This document shows, in pieces, positions 1-8,385 of a stretch of 64,000 nt of DNA (its first letter is position 1; each line of letters opens with the position of its first letter). The stretch spans positions 186,001 through 250,000 of the forward strand of contig DFXZ01000003.1 of NCBI GenBank assembly GCA_002381805.1, written 5' to 3'. Made by a program: the position numbers and the translations under genes. Under the pieces are notes generated by a model, which searched no databases, was not told the origin of the DNA, and saw only the letters and a program-made list of their open reading frames with translations. Source of the stretch: Bdellovibrio sp. UBA4095 (GTDB taxonomy: Bacteria > Bdellovibrionota > Bdellovibrionia > Bdellovibrionales > Bdellovibrionaceae).

Positions 1-116
1 AACTCGGGATCATTCTTCCACTGTTCAAGGCTTAACCAATATTTATTATCTCGCTCCACATTTGGACGAAGAGCTTTTTTCATTTCTAATTCATGATCAT
101 GATGCATTTCAGACAT
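1..116 (-). CDS. actB: ActB, alternative complex III iron-sulfur/molybdopterin-like subunit (5' fragment)
   Basis: Only the first 38 codons are inside the window; the gene continues beyond base 1. The N-terminus is His-rich (MSEMHHDHELEMKK) and then reads KYWLSLEQWKNDPEF, which resembles the KYWRSLEELADTPEF-type segment at the start of ActB proteins. ActB is the large periplasmic subunit of alternative complex III, which oxidises quinol and reduces cytochrome c or an oxidase. The start ATG lies 18 bases after the actA stop and is preceded by AGGGAAG, so the two genes are very likely co-transcribed. The assignment depends on this short match plus the neighbour actA; the rest of the operon cannot be seen. 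Confidence 0.75.
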   Translation of the reverse strand, partial: MSEMHHDHELEMKKALRPNVERDNKYWLSLEQWKNDPE

Positions 117-134
117 AAACTTCCCTGCAGATCC

Positions 135-674
135 TTAGTAGTGACAAGTTGAACAGTTAAGTGGCGCCTTGTTTTCAGGCTCGCGATGACAGCTCACACA
201 CCATCCCATAGAGAGGTCGGAAACTTGTTCCACTTTTTGCATTTTTTCGACTTCACCGTGGCATGTTTGGCAATTTACGCCCTTAGCAATATGCGCACTG
301 TGATTGAAGTGTACGAAGTCCGGCAACATGTGTACGCGGACCCATTCAACTGAACCGCCATTATCATAGGCTTCACGAAGCTTTTGGATATTTGGCTTAT
401 CCGTTGCAACCTGAAGGTGACAATTCATACACGTTGAAAGTGCAGGAATATTCGAGTGCTTTGAACGCTCCACTTGATTGTGGCAGTACTGACACTGAAT
501 ATTGTGATTTCCCACGTGAAGAGAGTGATCAAAAGGAATCGGCTGCTCTGGAGCGTATCCTTTATTATATCCCCAACCTGGTTGAAACTTACAACCCGTG
601 AGAAGAGTTACCATCATGAGCGCGCCCAAAAGAGCTACCACGCCCGCTGTCGATCTTTTAAATACCCGATGCAT
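135..674 (-). CDS. actA: ActA, pentahaem cytochrome c subunit of alternative complex III
   Basis: Five CXXCH haem-binding motifs are visible (CQYCH, CMNCH, CQTCH, CVSCH, CSTCH), the number expected for ActA of alternative complex III. The N-terminus is a hydrophobic signal ending in LLTGC, a canonical lipobox, so the mature protein is probably lipid-anchored on the periplasmic side. An in-frame ATG two codons upstream (680) sits directly against AAGG with no spacer, while the ATG at 674 has AAGGA six bases upstream, so 674 is preferred. In the complex ActA passes electrons from the iron-sulfur subunit ActB to downstream carriers. The 179-residue length is normal. Haem attachment would be done by the neighbouring ResB/CcsA system. 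Confidence 0.9.
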   Translation of the reverse strand: MHRVFKRSTAGVVALLGALMMVTLLTGCKFQPGWGYNKGYAPEQPIPFDHSLHVGNHNIQCQYCHNQVERSKHSNIPALSTCMNCHLQVATDKPNIQKLREAYDNGGSVEWVRVHMLPDFVHFNHSAHIAKGVNCQTCHGEVEKMQKVEQVSDLSMGWCVSCHREPENKAPLNCSTCHY

Positions 675-852
675 AATCATCCTTCGCTAATCACTATGAT
701 GTGGGACAATTCACCTAAATTTAATTTGCTCCTATTTAAAGGTGGAAAGGTCCTGTTGTCCATATTCTTTTTGCAAGCTTATTGAAAAAGAAGAAGACTT
801 CCATTTCTTCGCCTAAATTCTGAGCAAGCTGCTTCTATTTTTTTATATTGCC

Positions 853-880
853 GGTAGGAGCGGAAAACTTCCCTCCTACC
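853..880 (-). other. Strong hairpin just downstream of ccsA
   Basis: GGTAGGAG (853-860) pairs perfectly with CTCCTACC (873-880), and the interior GGAA/TTCC extends the stem after one unpaired base, leaving a three-base loop. It lies ten bases after the ccsA stop. There is no U-tract on the minus-strand transcript, so it is not a classic intrinsic terminator. It could protect the 3' end of the resB-ccsA message or separate it from actA. Confidence 0.55.
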
Positions 881-889
881 ACGATCTTC

Positions 890-2524
890 TTATTTCTTCT
901 TTTCACCAGAGCGTACAATGCCGACATACAGGACGGCCAAAAGATGAACGGCGATGAAACCGGAAACATATTCCACTCCACCCGCTCCGAATCCGTAGGA
1001 ATGAAGCCCTGCGCCAAGGACGAAGTTCACTCCGTACCAAGCCATTACGACCAATGAGAATGCGATAATTCCTGCAGCGACCATTCCGAATTGTTTAAGC
1101 ATGCCTGCATAGCGAGCATGCAGAACCGTCAAGTATCCAAGTAGAGCAATTAAGGCCCAAGTTTCCTTTGGATCCCATCCCCAGAAACGCCCCCAGGAGT
1201 AGTCAGCCCAAATACCGCCAAGAATAATTCCAGGCGCTAAAAAGGCCACACCGATTTGAATCGAACGATAGATCGCCAGCACAATAGCGCGAATTTTTTC
1301 CTTATTCTTCTCTTCACCACGCAGGAAGTAGTAAAGACCCATATCACCCAAGCAGAAGGCCAAGAAAAAGGCCGCATAACTGATAGTAATAGTCATCACA
1401 TGTATGGTCAGCCAATAGTTACTACGCAACACGGGCTCCAGGGGTTGCAATGTTGGATCCAGAACCGCGGGGGCAAAGTCAGCAATAACTAGAGAGAAAA
1501 GCGCCGCTATCGAGCCCGCAAACAGAATGATACGGAACTTGTAAATGATTTCCAGAATGGCAGCAAAAAGAAGCACGCCCCACGACACCCATACTACGGT
1601 TTCATACATGTTCGTAACAGGGGCTCTGCCCATAATATACATACGAATGCCGAATCCGTAGGTGTGCAAAAGGAAACCGATAGTAAGAAGAACCCAGGCC
1701 GTCTTCATCCACGACTCTTTACTAAGCGCCCAAACCATCAACAGAACTAACGATGACAGAAAATAGAATATATAGGCCCAACGGAAGGGATGAAAATCGT
1801 TATAGTGAACTTCGGCCTTGATGATGCCATCATTGTCATAAAGAGCAGGGTTTTCAGCTCGCGCCACCTCTTGGAAGGCTTGCACTGCCTTATCAAGAGC
1901 TTCTCCCTTTTCTTTTAGAATTGTTTTGTCTTCAGTTGTTGCCGTGGCTCCAATGTGGCCCACAAAAGCCTTCGTCAACTCCAGGAATTTTTCTTGAGGA
2001 CCTTGCGGCAGCTCGGACACTGAAACCCAAGTTGTACCTTCTTTCGGTGGGACAATCTTTAACATCCGTCCCGCAGCGATCTCCTGGAAAATAAAGAACT
2101 GATTTTCCAGACGCTGCACCGCTTGGAAATAAGGATCTAGCTTTTCTTGAGCTTCTCGCTTGGCCTGAAGCTCTTGACGAAGGATATTGAAGCGATCATT
2201 GGCAAAAACTTCTTCGCCGGTAAAGTGACGCTGATCTTTGGAAAGACCTAATGCCTCGAGAATCTGATGATTCCGCACTTCAAAGATTTTCTTATCCTGC
2301 CAAGCTTGTGGCGATAACATCCAAGTAAGTACGATCTCGGTGGCATCTCTCTTTTCGAAACTGCTTTTGCCATAAACAATCTCTAGCATTTCTTGAGCGA
2401 AACTTTGATACGGCTTAATGCGCCCACCATCTTGGACTTGCAGATAGTTTAGCGAGTCACCGGCCTTGGCGAAGGCCATCGTCGAAGCGAAGAGTATTAG
2501 AATGATCGCGCAAAGCTTCTTCAT
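890..2524 (-). CDS. ccsA: CcsA/ResC-type cytochrome c biogenesis protein with large periplasmic domain
   Basis: The C-terminal half (about residues 240-540) is a polytopic membrane domain carrying the tryptophan-rich haem-handling motif WADYSWGRFWGWDPKE, plus the conserved WLTIHV histidine segment and TNMYETVVW. These mark CcsA, which with ResB presents haem for covalent attachment to CXXCH apocytochromes (System II maturation). The first 20 residues form a signal sequence, followed by about 215 mostly soluble residues expected in the periplasm, much longer than in compact CcsA proteins. It starts 11 bases after the resB stop with AGAGGT upstream, so it is the second gene of a resB-ccsA operon. 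Its position next to actA/actB fits maturation of that multihaem complex. Confidence 0.9.
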   Translation of the reverse strand: MKKLCAIILILFASTMAFAKAGDSLNYLQVQDGGRIKPYQSFAQEMLEIVYGKSSFEKRDATEIVLTWMLSPQAWQDKKIFEVRNHQILEALGLSKDQRHFTGEEVFANDRFNILRQELQAKREAQEKLDPYFQAVQRLENQFFIFQEIAAGRMLKIVPPKEGTTWVSVSELPQGPQEKFLELTKAFVGHIGATATTEDKTILKEKGEALDKAVQAFQEVARAENPALYDNDGIIKAEVHYNDFHPFRWAYIFYFLSSLVLLMVWALSKESWMKTAWVLLTIGFLLHTYGFGIRMYIMGRAPVTNMYETVVWVSWGVLLFAAILEIIYKFRIILFAGSIAALFSLVIADFAPAVLDPTLQPLEPVLRSNYWLTIHVMTITISYAAFFLAFCLGDMGLYYFLRGEEKNKEKIRAIVLAIYRSIQIGVAFLAPGIILGGIWADYSWGRFWGWDPKETWALIALLGYLTVLHARYAGMLKQFGMVAAGIIAFSLVVMAWYGVNFVLGAGLHSYGFGAGGVEYVSGFIAVHLLAVLYVGIVRSGEKKK

Positions 2525-2535
2525 GTGATACCTCT

Positions 2536-3936
2536 TTATGAATTCTGATTCTTATTTTTAAGTTTAAAATCCAGGTGCTTGAACCACATCAGCAAAACAA
2601 TCCCTAGCGAAATGATCAATGATCCGAGATATTTAATAGCTCGCCCCGGGTCATGGTTGATCGAAAAAATAGAAGCGACGGGGCGCCCCTGCTCTTCTTG
2701 AAAGCTCGCTTGGTAGATAGTCAGGCCTTTATGCTTTAACGGCTCGTTCATAGAAATGACCTGCTCGCCAACTCCAGGAACCTCTACCACGCTTTCGTAA
2801 GCCATCGCACGCATAGTTCCCTGATAGCGTGTGACCTTAAAGTCTTTGAGCTTAATGGGAAAGCCAATATCAGTGCGGCGATTTCCGTAGGTCATCAGAT
2901 AAACGGAGCTTTCAGTGAACAACTTTAGCATGTCGTTCAACAACAACCAGTGTTCTCTTCCCTGGAATTGAATCTTGATCGCTGAAGTCGTCAAAGGAGT
3001 CGGACGCTCGAGGGGCTTCAAATCCCAGTCCTCAATCGCAGATGGCAGATAGCGCAGCACTCGAAACTGCAGCGCCATTTTGTATCCAAGATCGAACACA
3101 TCGCCCTCTTTTACTCGGCCTTTTTTCAGTGGCTTGGTACTGTCTTTTTGAAAGACGACATAATCAAGATAGGAGTCTTTCGGCGTGAGGTAGATTTCAT
3201 TTTCACCTCGCCCATGAACCGGCGCTTCTCCAAGATGGATCTTGGCAGGACCGAAATCCTGAGTTTGAGTACCGCCAGACTTGCGCTGCACCAGCCACTC
3301 TATGATATTCACATTGGGATTCTGCAACTGGAAACGCAGCCCCGCTCCGCCGCGGCCTTTTTCATCGGCGACGACTTTCTTCGAGGGAATGACATACTTA
3401 TAGTAATCGACGACCTTGATTTTTTCCTCATAGGCAGGAATCAGATAAGGTTTTTCAGCCGTCGGAGGATTCTTGAAGAAATTCACTTCCTCTTCGAGAG
3501 TTTTCGTGTAGCGATCTCCATCGAAGGACGTATACACAACCAGATCGGTCTCGGGCGTCTGCACCATCGTGCCTTCCTCGCCGATTCCGACTCGCATTGA
3601 ACCGTCTAATCCCCACTGCATGGTCATCCACGATCCAAAGAGCAAAATAATAATACCAATGTGCGCAAGGACGAAGGAAGCATGACGCTTTTGCCAAGGC
3701 CAACGATCAACCATCACGGCTGTTAAGTTCACGCAAAGGAGACCCATGATAAGGTACATAAACCAAGTGTTATAAACCCATTGCTTGGCTGCAAAAGCAT
3801 CATAGCGAGCTTCCACAAAAGTCCCAACCGCAGTTATGACCGCTATGGAGCTTAAAATAAAAACTGCCAACTTCAACGAAGCCAATGGTTTATTTAATGA
3901 TTTTAACCATGGCTTTTTCGGAGCACTTGTACTCAT
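2536..3936 (-). CDS. resB: ResB/Ccs1 cytochrome c biogenesis protein
   Basis: The protein has hydrophobic segments near residues 20-40, 60-80 and 90-110, a large periplasmic region, and a final membrane helix near residue 440 followed by a short basic tail. This is the ResB/Ccs1 layout. The start LASLKLAVFILSSIAVITAVGTFVE and the late MNEPLKHKGLTIYQASF segment are typical. ResB binds apocytochrome c and works with CcsA to ligate haem on the outer face of the inner membrane. The start is taken as the ATG at 3936; a TTG one codon earlier is also in frame. It is the first gene of the operon leading into ccsA. Confidence 0.9.
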   Translation of the reverse strand: MSTSAPKKPWLKSLNKPLASLKLAVFILSSIAVITAVGTFVEARYDAFAAKQWVYNTWFMYLIMGLLCVNLTAVMVDRWPWQKRHASFVLAHIGIIILLFGSWMTMQWGLDGSMRVGIGEEGTMVQTPETDLVVYTSFDGDRYTKTLEEEVNFFKNPPTAEKPYLIPAYEEKIKVVDYYKYVIPSKKVVADEKGRGGAGLRFQLQNPNVNIIEWLVQRKSGGTQTQDFGPAKIHLGEAPVHGRGENEIYLTPKDSYLDYVVFQKDSTKPLKKGRVKEGDVFDLGYKMALQFRVLRYLPSAIEDWDLKPLERPTPLTTSAIKIQFQGREHWLLLNDMLKLFTESSVYLMTYGNRRTDIGFPIKLKDFKVTRYQGTMRAMAYESVVEVPGVGEQVISMNEPLKHKGLTIYQASFQEEQGRPVASIFSINHDPGRAIKYLGSLIISLGIVLLMWFKHLDFKLKNKNQNS

Positions 3937-4026
3937 CAACAGGCCGTCCCCTAAATATTTATAAATCTAAAGACTATCAATAGTTTAAACGTCGAACAGT
4001 GACTACGCTTTTTGCTCTTCGACGCC

Positions 4027-4836
4027 TTACGTCAGGTGCAACAAGTTGTTGCGGATATAAGTGAGGGCCACAAGAATTTTCTCCTGAGCGCGCTGTGCCT
4101 CTTCCGGTTTAAGCTTTTTAGTCTTTTCATCCATATACAAAGAGCGATTCATTTCGACCTGAAGTGTGTGCTGATCGCGGCCCGGAACGCCATATTGCTC
4201 TGTCACGCGTCCGCCAAAGTAAGGCCAATTGTATGCGACCTTAAATCCAGCGGTCGCGTAAGCAGCTATAACCAGATCCTTAAATCGCGGATCGCAGCTT
4301 TTGCCTTTTGAATCACTCACCACAATGTCCGCGCGGAGTTCCCCAGGATCTCGGTGCTCGCTAGTCCCCACCGACGGCATACTGTGGGCGTCGATATGAA
4401 AAGTTCTCTTAAAGCCTTGCTCGTGCAACTGAGTATAGAGCTTGCGTACTTCACGGTGAAAGGGCTCATAGACCAAGTCGACCAACTCTTGATGCAAGCG
4501 TGGAGTCATCGGCTGAGTCATCAAAGGATGCTTGTATGTCGTGATCACCCAATGGAAGCCACGACTAAAGGAGCCGGGAGCATTTGCGTGTCCTTCAACA
4601 GAGCTGGCGTCCACATCATCTGGAACCCTATTCAAGTCCGCGGCGTAGCGGTGCCATTCAGTTTTAACAAAAGGGATGCTGAGCTTTCCCAGCGCTGGCT
4701 GATATAGAAAATCGACATAACGATCCACGTCACACATCAAGACTTCTTCAGGCAAAGAATTTAGCCAAGGCGTTTGTGGTGGAACTTTTTCTCCTGAATG
4801 GGGAATTGTCACCAAGAGAGGGAACTCGTTTTTCAT
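4027..4836 (-). CDS. N-formylglutamate amidohydrolase family protein
   Basis: The motifs VTIPHSGEKVP, CDVDRYVDFLY, HRYAADLNR, HIDAHSMPS and LQVEMNRSLYM are those of the N-formylglutamate amidohydrolase family, which binds a metal through His/Asp residues and hydrolyses N-formyl-glutamate, classically in histidine degradation. No hut genes are adjacent, so the actual substrate could differ. The ATG at 4836 has GGAAAG immediately upstream and gives a start at MKNEFPLL; an upstream in-frame TTG at 4863 lacks a comparable ribosome site. The gene is divergent from the adenosyltransferase gene. It carries no signal peptide and should be cytoplasmic. Confidence 0.85.
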   Translation of the reverse strand: MKNEFPLLVTIPHSGEKVPPQTPWLNSLPEEVLMCDVDRYVDFLYQPALGKLSIPFVKTEWHRYAADLNRVPDDVDASSVEGHANAPGSFSRGFHWVITTYKHPLMTQPMTPRLHQELVDLVYEPFHREVRKLYTQLHEQGFKRTFHIDAHSMPSVGTSEHRDPGELRADIVVSDSKGKSCDPRFKDLVIAAYATAGFKVAYNWPYFGGRVTEQYGVPGRDQHTLQVEMNRSLYMDEKTKKLKPEEAQRAQEKILVALTYIRNNLLHLT

Positions 4837-4932
4837 CTTTCCATCCTTCAAATTATCAAACAAGGTATTGCATCCTTCAACCTTGACCTCTTGTACGGAA
4901 AAAGCAAGACTTTAGTGATAGAGGTTCGATCA

Positions 4933-5508
4933 ATGACAAATACTCCCAAAGCAAAAATCTACACTCGCACCGGAGACAAAGGTAACACCCGTCTGGTAGA
5001 TGGTTCGTGCGTTGAAAAATTCAACCCTCGCGTAGAAGCTTATGGAACTGTCGACGAACTAAATAGTTATCTTGGCGTCGTTCGCTCTGCCCTGAAGGAT
5101 CTACCTGGCATGACCCAACTGGATCTCACGCTCGAAAAAGTTCAAAACGAACTTTTCAATATTGGCAGCCTGCTCGCCACAGAAAAGGATGAAGTTTTCA
5201 AACTTTTGCCTGCCATCACTGGATCCCATATACAATCCCTTGAACTCAGTATCGACGAGATGACAGTCGAGCTACCCGAGCTTAAGAACTTCATTTTACC
5301 CAGCGGTCACATGGCATCTGCCCATCTGCAGGTCGCACGGACCTTTTGCCGACGAGCCGAAAGGCGTTCGGCAGAAATTGCAATGAAGGACGAACGCTAT
5401 TCCTTAACGCTGCAATATTTAAATCGACTGAGTGACCATTTGTTTGTTGCGGCACGATGGGTAAACTTGAAAACGGGACATCAAGACGTTCTTTGGAAAC
5501 ATACTTAG
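4933..5508 (+). CDS. ATP:cob(I)alamin adenosyltransferase, PduO type
   Basis: The N-terminal motif KIYTRTGDKGNTRLVDGS is the ATP-binding signature of PduO-type corrinoid adenosyltransferases. The later segments RVEAYGTVDELNSYLG and ARTFCRRAERRS are also conserved; the second contains the arginines that contact ATP. The enzyme transfers the 5'-deoxyadenosyl group of ATP to cob(I)alamin to make coenzyme B12. The length of 191 residues is normal. The start is the ATG at 4933 preceded by GAGG; the longer upstream open frame has no family similarity. Its stop directly abuts the GTG start of the next gene, indicating translational coupling. Confidence 0.92.
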   Translation: MTNTPKAKIYTRTGDKGNTRLVDGSCVEKFNPRVEAYGTVDELNSYLGVVRSALKDLPGMTQLDLTLEKVQNELFNIGSLLATEKDEVFKLLPAITGSHIQSLELSIDEMTVELPELKNFILPSGHMASAHLQVARTFCRRAERRSAEIAMKDERYSLTLQYLNRLSDHLFVAARWVNLKTGHQDVLWKHT

Positions 5509-6636
5509 GTGAGACTGGAAGTTGCAAAGCCGGAAGATGCGGCGACTATAGCTGAATTTTATAAAAGCTTCACGCAAAGCGGTCTCGTAGACATCAAAGT
5601 CGATCGCGGCGGTAACTTTTTTTATCCCTACGAAATCCAATCCGACAAATATTTAACCTATCAGCTGAAAAACGACGAACAACTTGATGGCATCGCAAGC
5701 TTCGTCATTCGTGATGTGCTTCTAGAAGGAACGGTTCAACCCGTAGCCTTTGGCAGAGATCTTAGAATTTCACCCCATCGTCGTGCTGTCTTGGGTTGGT
5801 CCCAGCATTTTCTTCCGGCCATGGAAGAGATCGAGCATCTTTTCGGATGCAAACAGTTTTTCTCGGTCCTGAGCTTTCATGACATCCAGGCACTGAATGC
5901 TTTTGTGCGCCCCCGAACTCTTAAACGTCCATTGCCCCGCTATTATTTGTTTCGGCGCTTGAATCTGGTATCAATTCATGGACGCCTTCCCTGGGCTCGA
6001 AATCCCCTCCCCCATCTGCGCATTCGCAAGGGCAGTGCTGCTAATCTGGACGCGCTGATTTATTATATCATTCAGAAATCCAGTCAAAAGGAACTCGCAA
6101 CGGTTTGGGATGCGCAAAGCTTCCACGATAAGCTGGAAAGATGGAAAGACCTAAAGCTTGAAGACTTTATAATTGCCTTCGACAAAAATGAAAATGTCGT
6201 CGGCTGCGCAGCACCTTGGTCTTCGGGCGGCCTGCAAGAGTTTATTCCCATGGAATACTCTCTTCGCGCCCATAATTTCCGTCAGTTTTTAAAATTCGGA
6301 AAAACTTTGGGCTGGACTCGCACTCTGACCAAGCCCTATTCCCGCATTAAGATCGAAGCGGGCTTCAACTTTAAGTATTTGAATTTTCTTTTTGCTGACA
6401 ACGCAGATATTTTTGAAAGCCTTCTGTGGAAGGCCTTCGATGATGCTCGCGAAAGTGAGTTCTTAGTTTATAATCAAGCGCGCTCAGAGTACATTTACCG
6501 CCGCCCTCGACATTGGATTTCCGCGAAAATGCCTTTTGGCGTCTATTCTCTGCAACATCCTGACAAAGAACCACCTAGCTTTTTGCATCCAACGAACGAG
6601 CGCCCTCTCGAAATGGAACCGTTCTTCTCCCTCTAA
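5509..6636 (+). CDS. GNAT-like N-acyltransferase family protein, unknown substrate
   Basis: The opening MRLEVAKPEDAATIAEFYKSF is typical of the first beta strand and helix of a GNAT acyltransferase. The 375-residue length could hold two GNAT-like halves, the second beginning near LRIRKGSAANLDALIYYI (about residues 170-190). No signal peptide or membrane segment is seen. The GTG start follows the adenosyltransferase stop with no gap, so the two are translationally coupled, but a functional link to B12 is not evident. The substrate cannot be named from sequence; the family call rests on weak N-terminal similarity. Confidence 0.6.
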   Translation: MRLEVAKPEDAATIAEFYKSFTQSGLVDIKVDRGGNFFYPYEIQSDKYLTYQLKNDEQLDGIASFVIRDVLLEGTVQPVAFGRDLRISPHRRAVLGWSQHFLPAMEEIEHLFGCKQFFSVLSFHDIQALNAFVRPRTLKRPLPRYYLFRRLNLVSIHGRLPWARNPLPHLRIRKGSAANLDALIYYIIQKSSQKELATVWDAQSFHDKLERWKDLKLEDFIIAFDKNENVVGCAAPWSSGGLQEFIPMEYSLRAHNFRQFLKFGKTLGWTRTLTKPYSRIKIEAGFNFKYLNFLFADNADIFESLLWKAFDDARESEFLVYNQARSEYIYRRPRHWISAKMPFGVYSLQHPDKEPPSFLHPTNERPLEMEPFFSL

Positions 6637-6659
6637 AATCTGTCCCGCAGCGGCTGATA

Positions 6660-8144
6660 TTAGGCCGCCCGCTCCTTGTTCAGACCTGTAAGATTTTCAA
6701 GATTGGCAATCGTCGAGTTCAAGCCTTCAGTAGAGCTATTTAAGTGCGAAGCCGCCTCTGAAATCGACTCTGACGATGCTGCATTCACCTGAGTTGCCTG
6801 ATCCAACTGATTCATAGCCTGGGTGATTTGGGAAACGCCTGTACTCTGCTCGATACTTGCCGTCGCGATTTCGTTGTTAAGACTGGCCACCTTATGGACT
6901 GACTCGACGATTTTTTTAAGCACTTCATGACTCGAGTCCGCGACCATCTGACCCACTTCGATTTGCTGAACACTTTCCGATATCAGTGTCGATATCTCTT
7001 TTGCTGACGTCGCACTTCTTTGCGCCAACGTCCGTACAGCTTCAGCGACGACGGCGAACCCCTTACCCTGTTCGCCAGCACGGGCAGCTTCCACTGCTGC
7101 GTTCAACGCCAAAAGATTCGTTTGAAAGGCGATATCATCGATCACGGAGATGATCTCCTCCATCTTTTTGGAGGAGTGAACAATAGCACCCATCGTGTCA
7201 GTCAAACGCGATAGCTCCGCCGAGCCTTCCTCGGCTGTCGTTTTTGATAGTTGCGAAAGATCACTGGCAGATTTCGCATTTTCCGCGTTAAGTTTGATCA
7301 TGCTCGAGAGTTCTTCCAATGAAGCCACCGTTTCTTCCAGCGAAGCGGCAGATTCTGTCGACGCAGACGAAAGTTCGGAGCTTGATCCAGAAAGATCCCC
7401 TACTGCGCCGCGAATCTTATTGTAAGCCGCTGAGAGGCTTTCCGTCTGACTACGGATGCCTCCTTTTAGCGAGTGCGCTGACATGAACATCGAGAACGAC
7501 AACACAATGATCAGAAAACCGACCATCAAAAGGCACATTGTATTAAAGAAGCCACTTTCATCAACCAGTGCCAAGGTCCGTTCGTTTAGAATCTTTCCAA
7601 ATTCGTTGATCGGTTCCATGATAAACGCAGCATTTTTTTGGTAGGCAGAGTCATGCATAAGATTACGCGCCAGAACCAAATTAGGCTCGCCACGAACAGT
7701 GTACTGACCGGACTCATCTTTGTAGAGTCCTTTCACCGCATTCATAGCTTGATTTTCAGTCTGAACAAGATCGTTTGATCGGCGCGAAGCCTCGTTTAGC
7801 AAGTCGAATTCCGCCTGCGTGAATCCCGCATCTTTCATCAGTTGAGTTAACGAAATCTTTTGACCGTCAGCTCGTGCTTTCTCTCCACTTCGAACGGCTA
7901 AAACGTCGAAATATTTTTGTTCAAACTGGCTGTCCCCGGTTATGACATAGTTACGAGCATACTCTGTTAGATCACGAGAACTGGTCCGCAGTTCTTGAGC
8001 TAACTGATTGGACACGTACCTCGATACATGCGCCTCATCAGCCACCTTTTTATAATAGAATGCCGTTCCCACACTGATGTAGAGTCCAATCACAGTGAAT
8101 ATCGATAAATAATTAAAAAACCGAACCTTACCAAACACGTTCAT
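6660..8144 (-). CDS. Methyl-accepting chemotaxis protein
   Basis: A membrane helix at about residues 10-30 and another at about 203-225 bracket a helical periplasmic sensor of about 170 residues. The cytoplasmic part carries the hairpin-tip signature DIAFQTNLLALNAAVEAARAGEQ followed by GKGFAVVAEAVRTLAQRSA, where CheA and CheW bind. No clear HAMP motif is obvious and the adaptation helices look short. The start has GAGG six bases upstream. It is divergent from a hybrid kinase-CheR operon whose kinase has a similar short helical sensor (both contain YVITGD/YLITGL-like segments), which suggests related input. The ligand is unknown. Confidence 0.93.
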   Translation of the reverse strand: MNVFGKVRFFNYLSIFTVIGLYISVGTAFYYKKVADEAHVSRYVSNQLAQELRTSSRDLTEYARNYVITGDSQFEQKYFDVLAVRSGEKARADGQKISLTQLMKDAGFTQAEFDLLNEASRRSNDLVQTENQAMNAVKGLYKDESGQYTVRGEPNLVLARNLMHDSAYQKNAAFIMEPINEFGKILNERTLALVDESGFFNTMCLLMVGFLIIVLSFSMFMSAHSLKGGIRSQTESLSAAYNKIRGAVGDLSGSSSELSSASTESAASLEETVASLEELSSMIKLNAENAKSASDLSQLSKTTAEEGSAELSRLTDTMGAIVHSSKKMEEIISVIDDIAFQTNLLALNAAVEAARAGEQGKGFAVVAEAVRTLAQRSATSAKEISTLISESVQQIEVGQMVADSSHEVLKKIVESVHKVASLNNEIATASIEQSTGVSQITQAMNQLDQATQVNAASSESISEAASHLNSSTEGLNSTIANLENLTGLNKERAA

Positions 8145-8223
8145 AGTTTACCTCGCCAATTGATGTGAGAATCTCTTCGGTCACCAAATAAGATCACTCG
8201 ATCAGGCGCTCTTGTTTACATTT

Positions 8224-8302
8224 AAGTGTCTCAATTTTAGACACTTGAAGGAAAGATTACACAGCTGTCATGAACAGAAAAATTTTACCTGGGGAAAGTG
8301 TC
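8224..8302. promoter_or_regulatory. AAGTGTC inverted repeat plus third half-site between divergent signalling genes
   Basis: AAGTGTCT (8224-8231) and AGACACTT (8239-8246) form a perfect inverted repeat with a seven-base A/T-rich spacer. A further AAGTGTC lies at 8296-8302. The sites sit in the 241-base region between the chemoreceptor (minus) and the hybrid kinase (plus). This is what a dimeric regulator's operator would look like, but no regulator can be named. No convincing -35/-10 pair was found. Confidence 0.4.
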
Positions 8303-8385
8303 ATTTAAGGGTTGGGCTCAGCATTTCGCTGTGGTAATGAGTTTCAAACTATCACATCCGTAATACAAAGAGGATTTCATTTCGT

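Noticed and set aside
3148..3600. Open frame of 150 codons opposite resB
   Set aside because: It lies fully antisense to a clear ResB coding region and its product has no recognised features.
6640..6670. Terminator between the GNAT-like and chemoreceptor genes
   Set aside because: Only a five-base GCGGC/GCCGC stem is present, with no U-tract, and it runs into the coding end.
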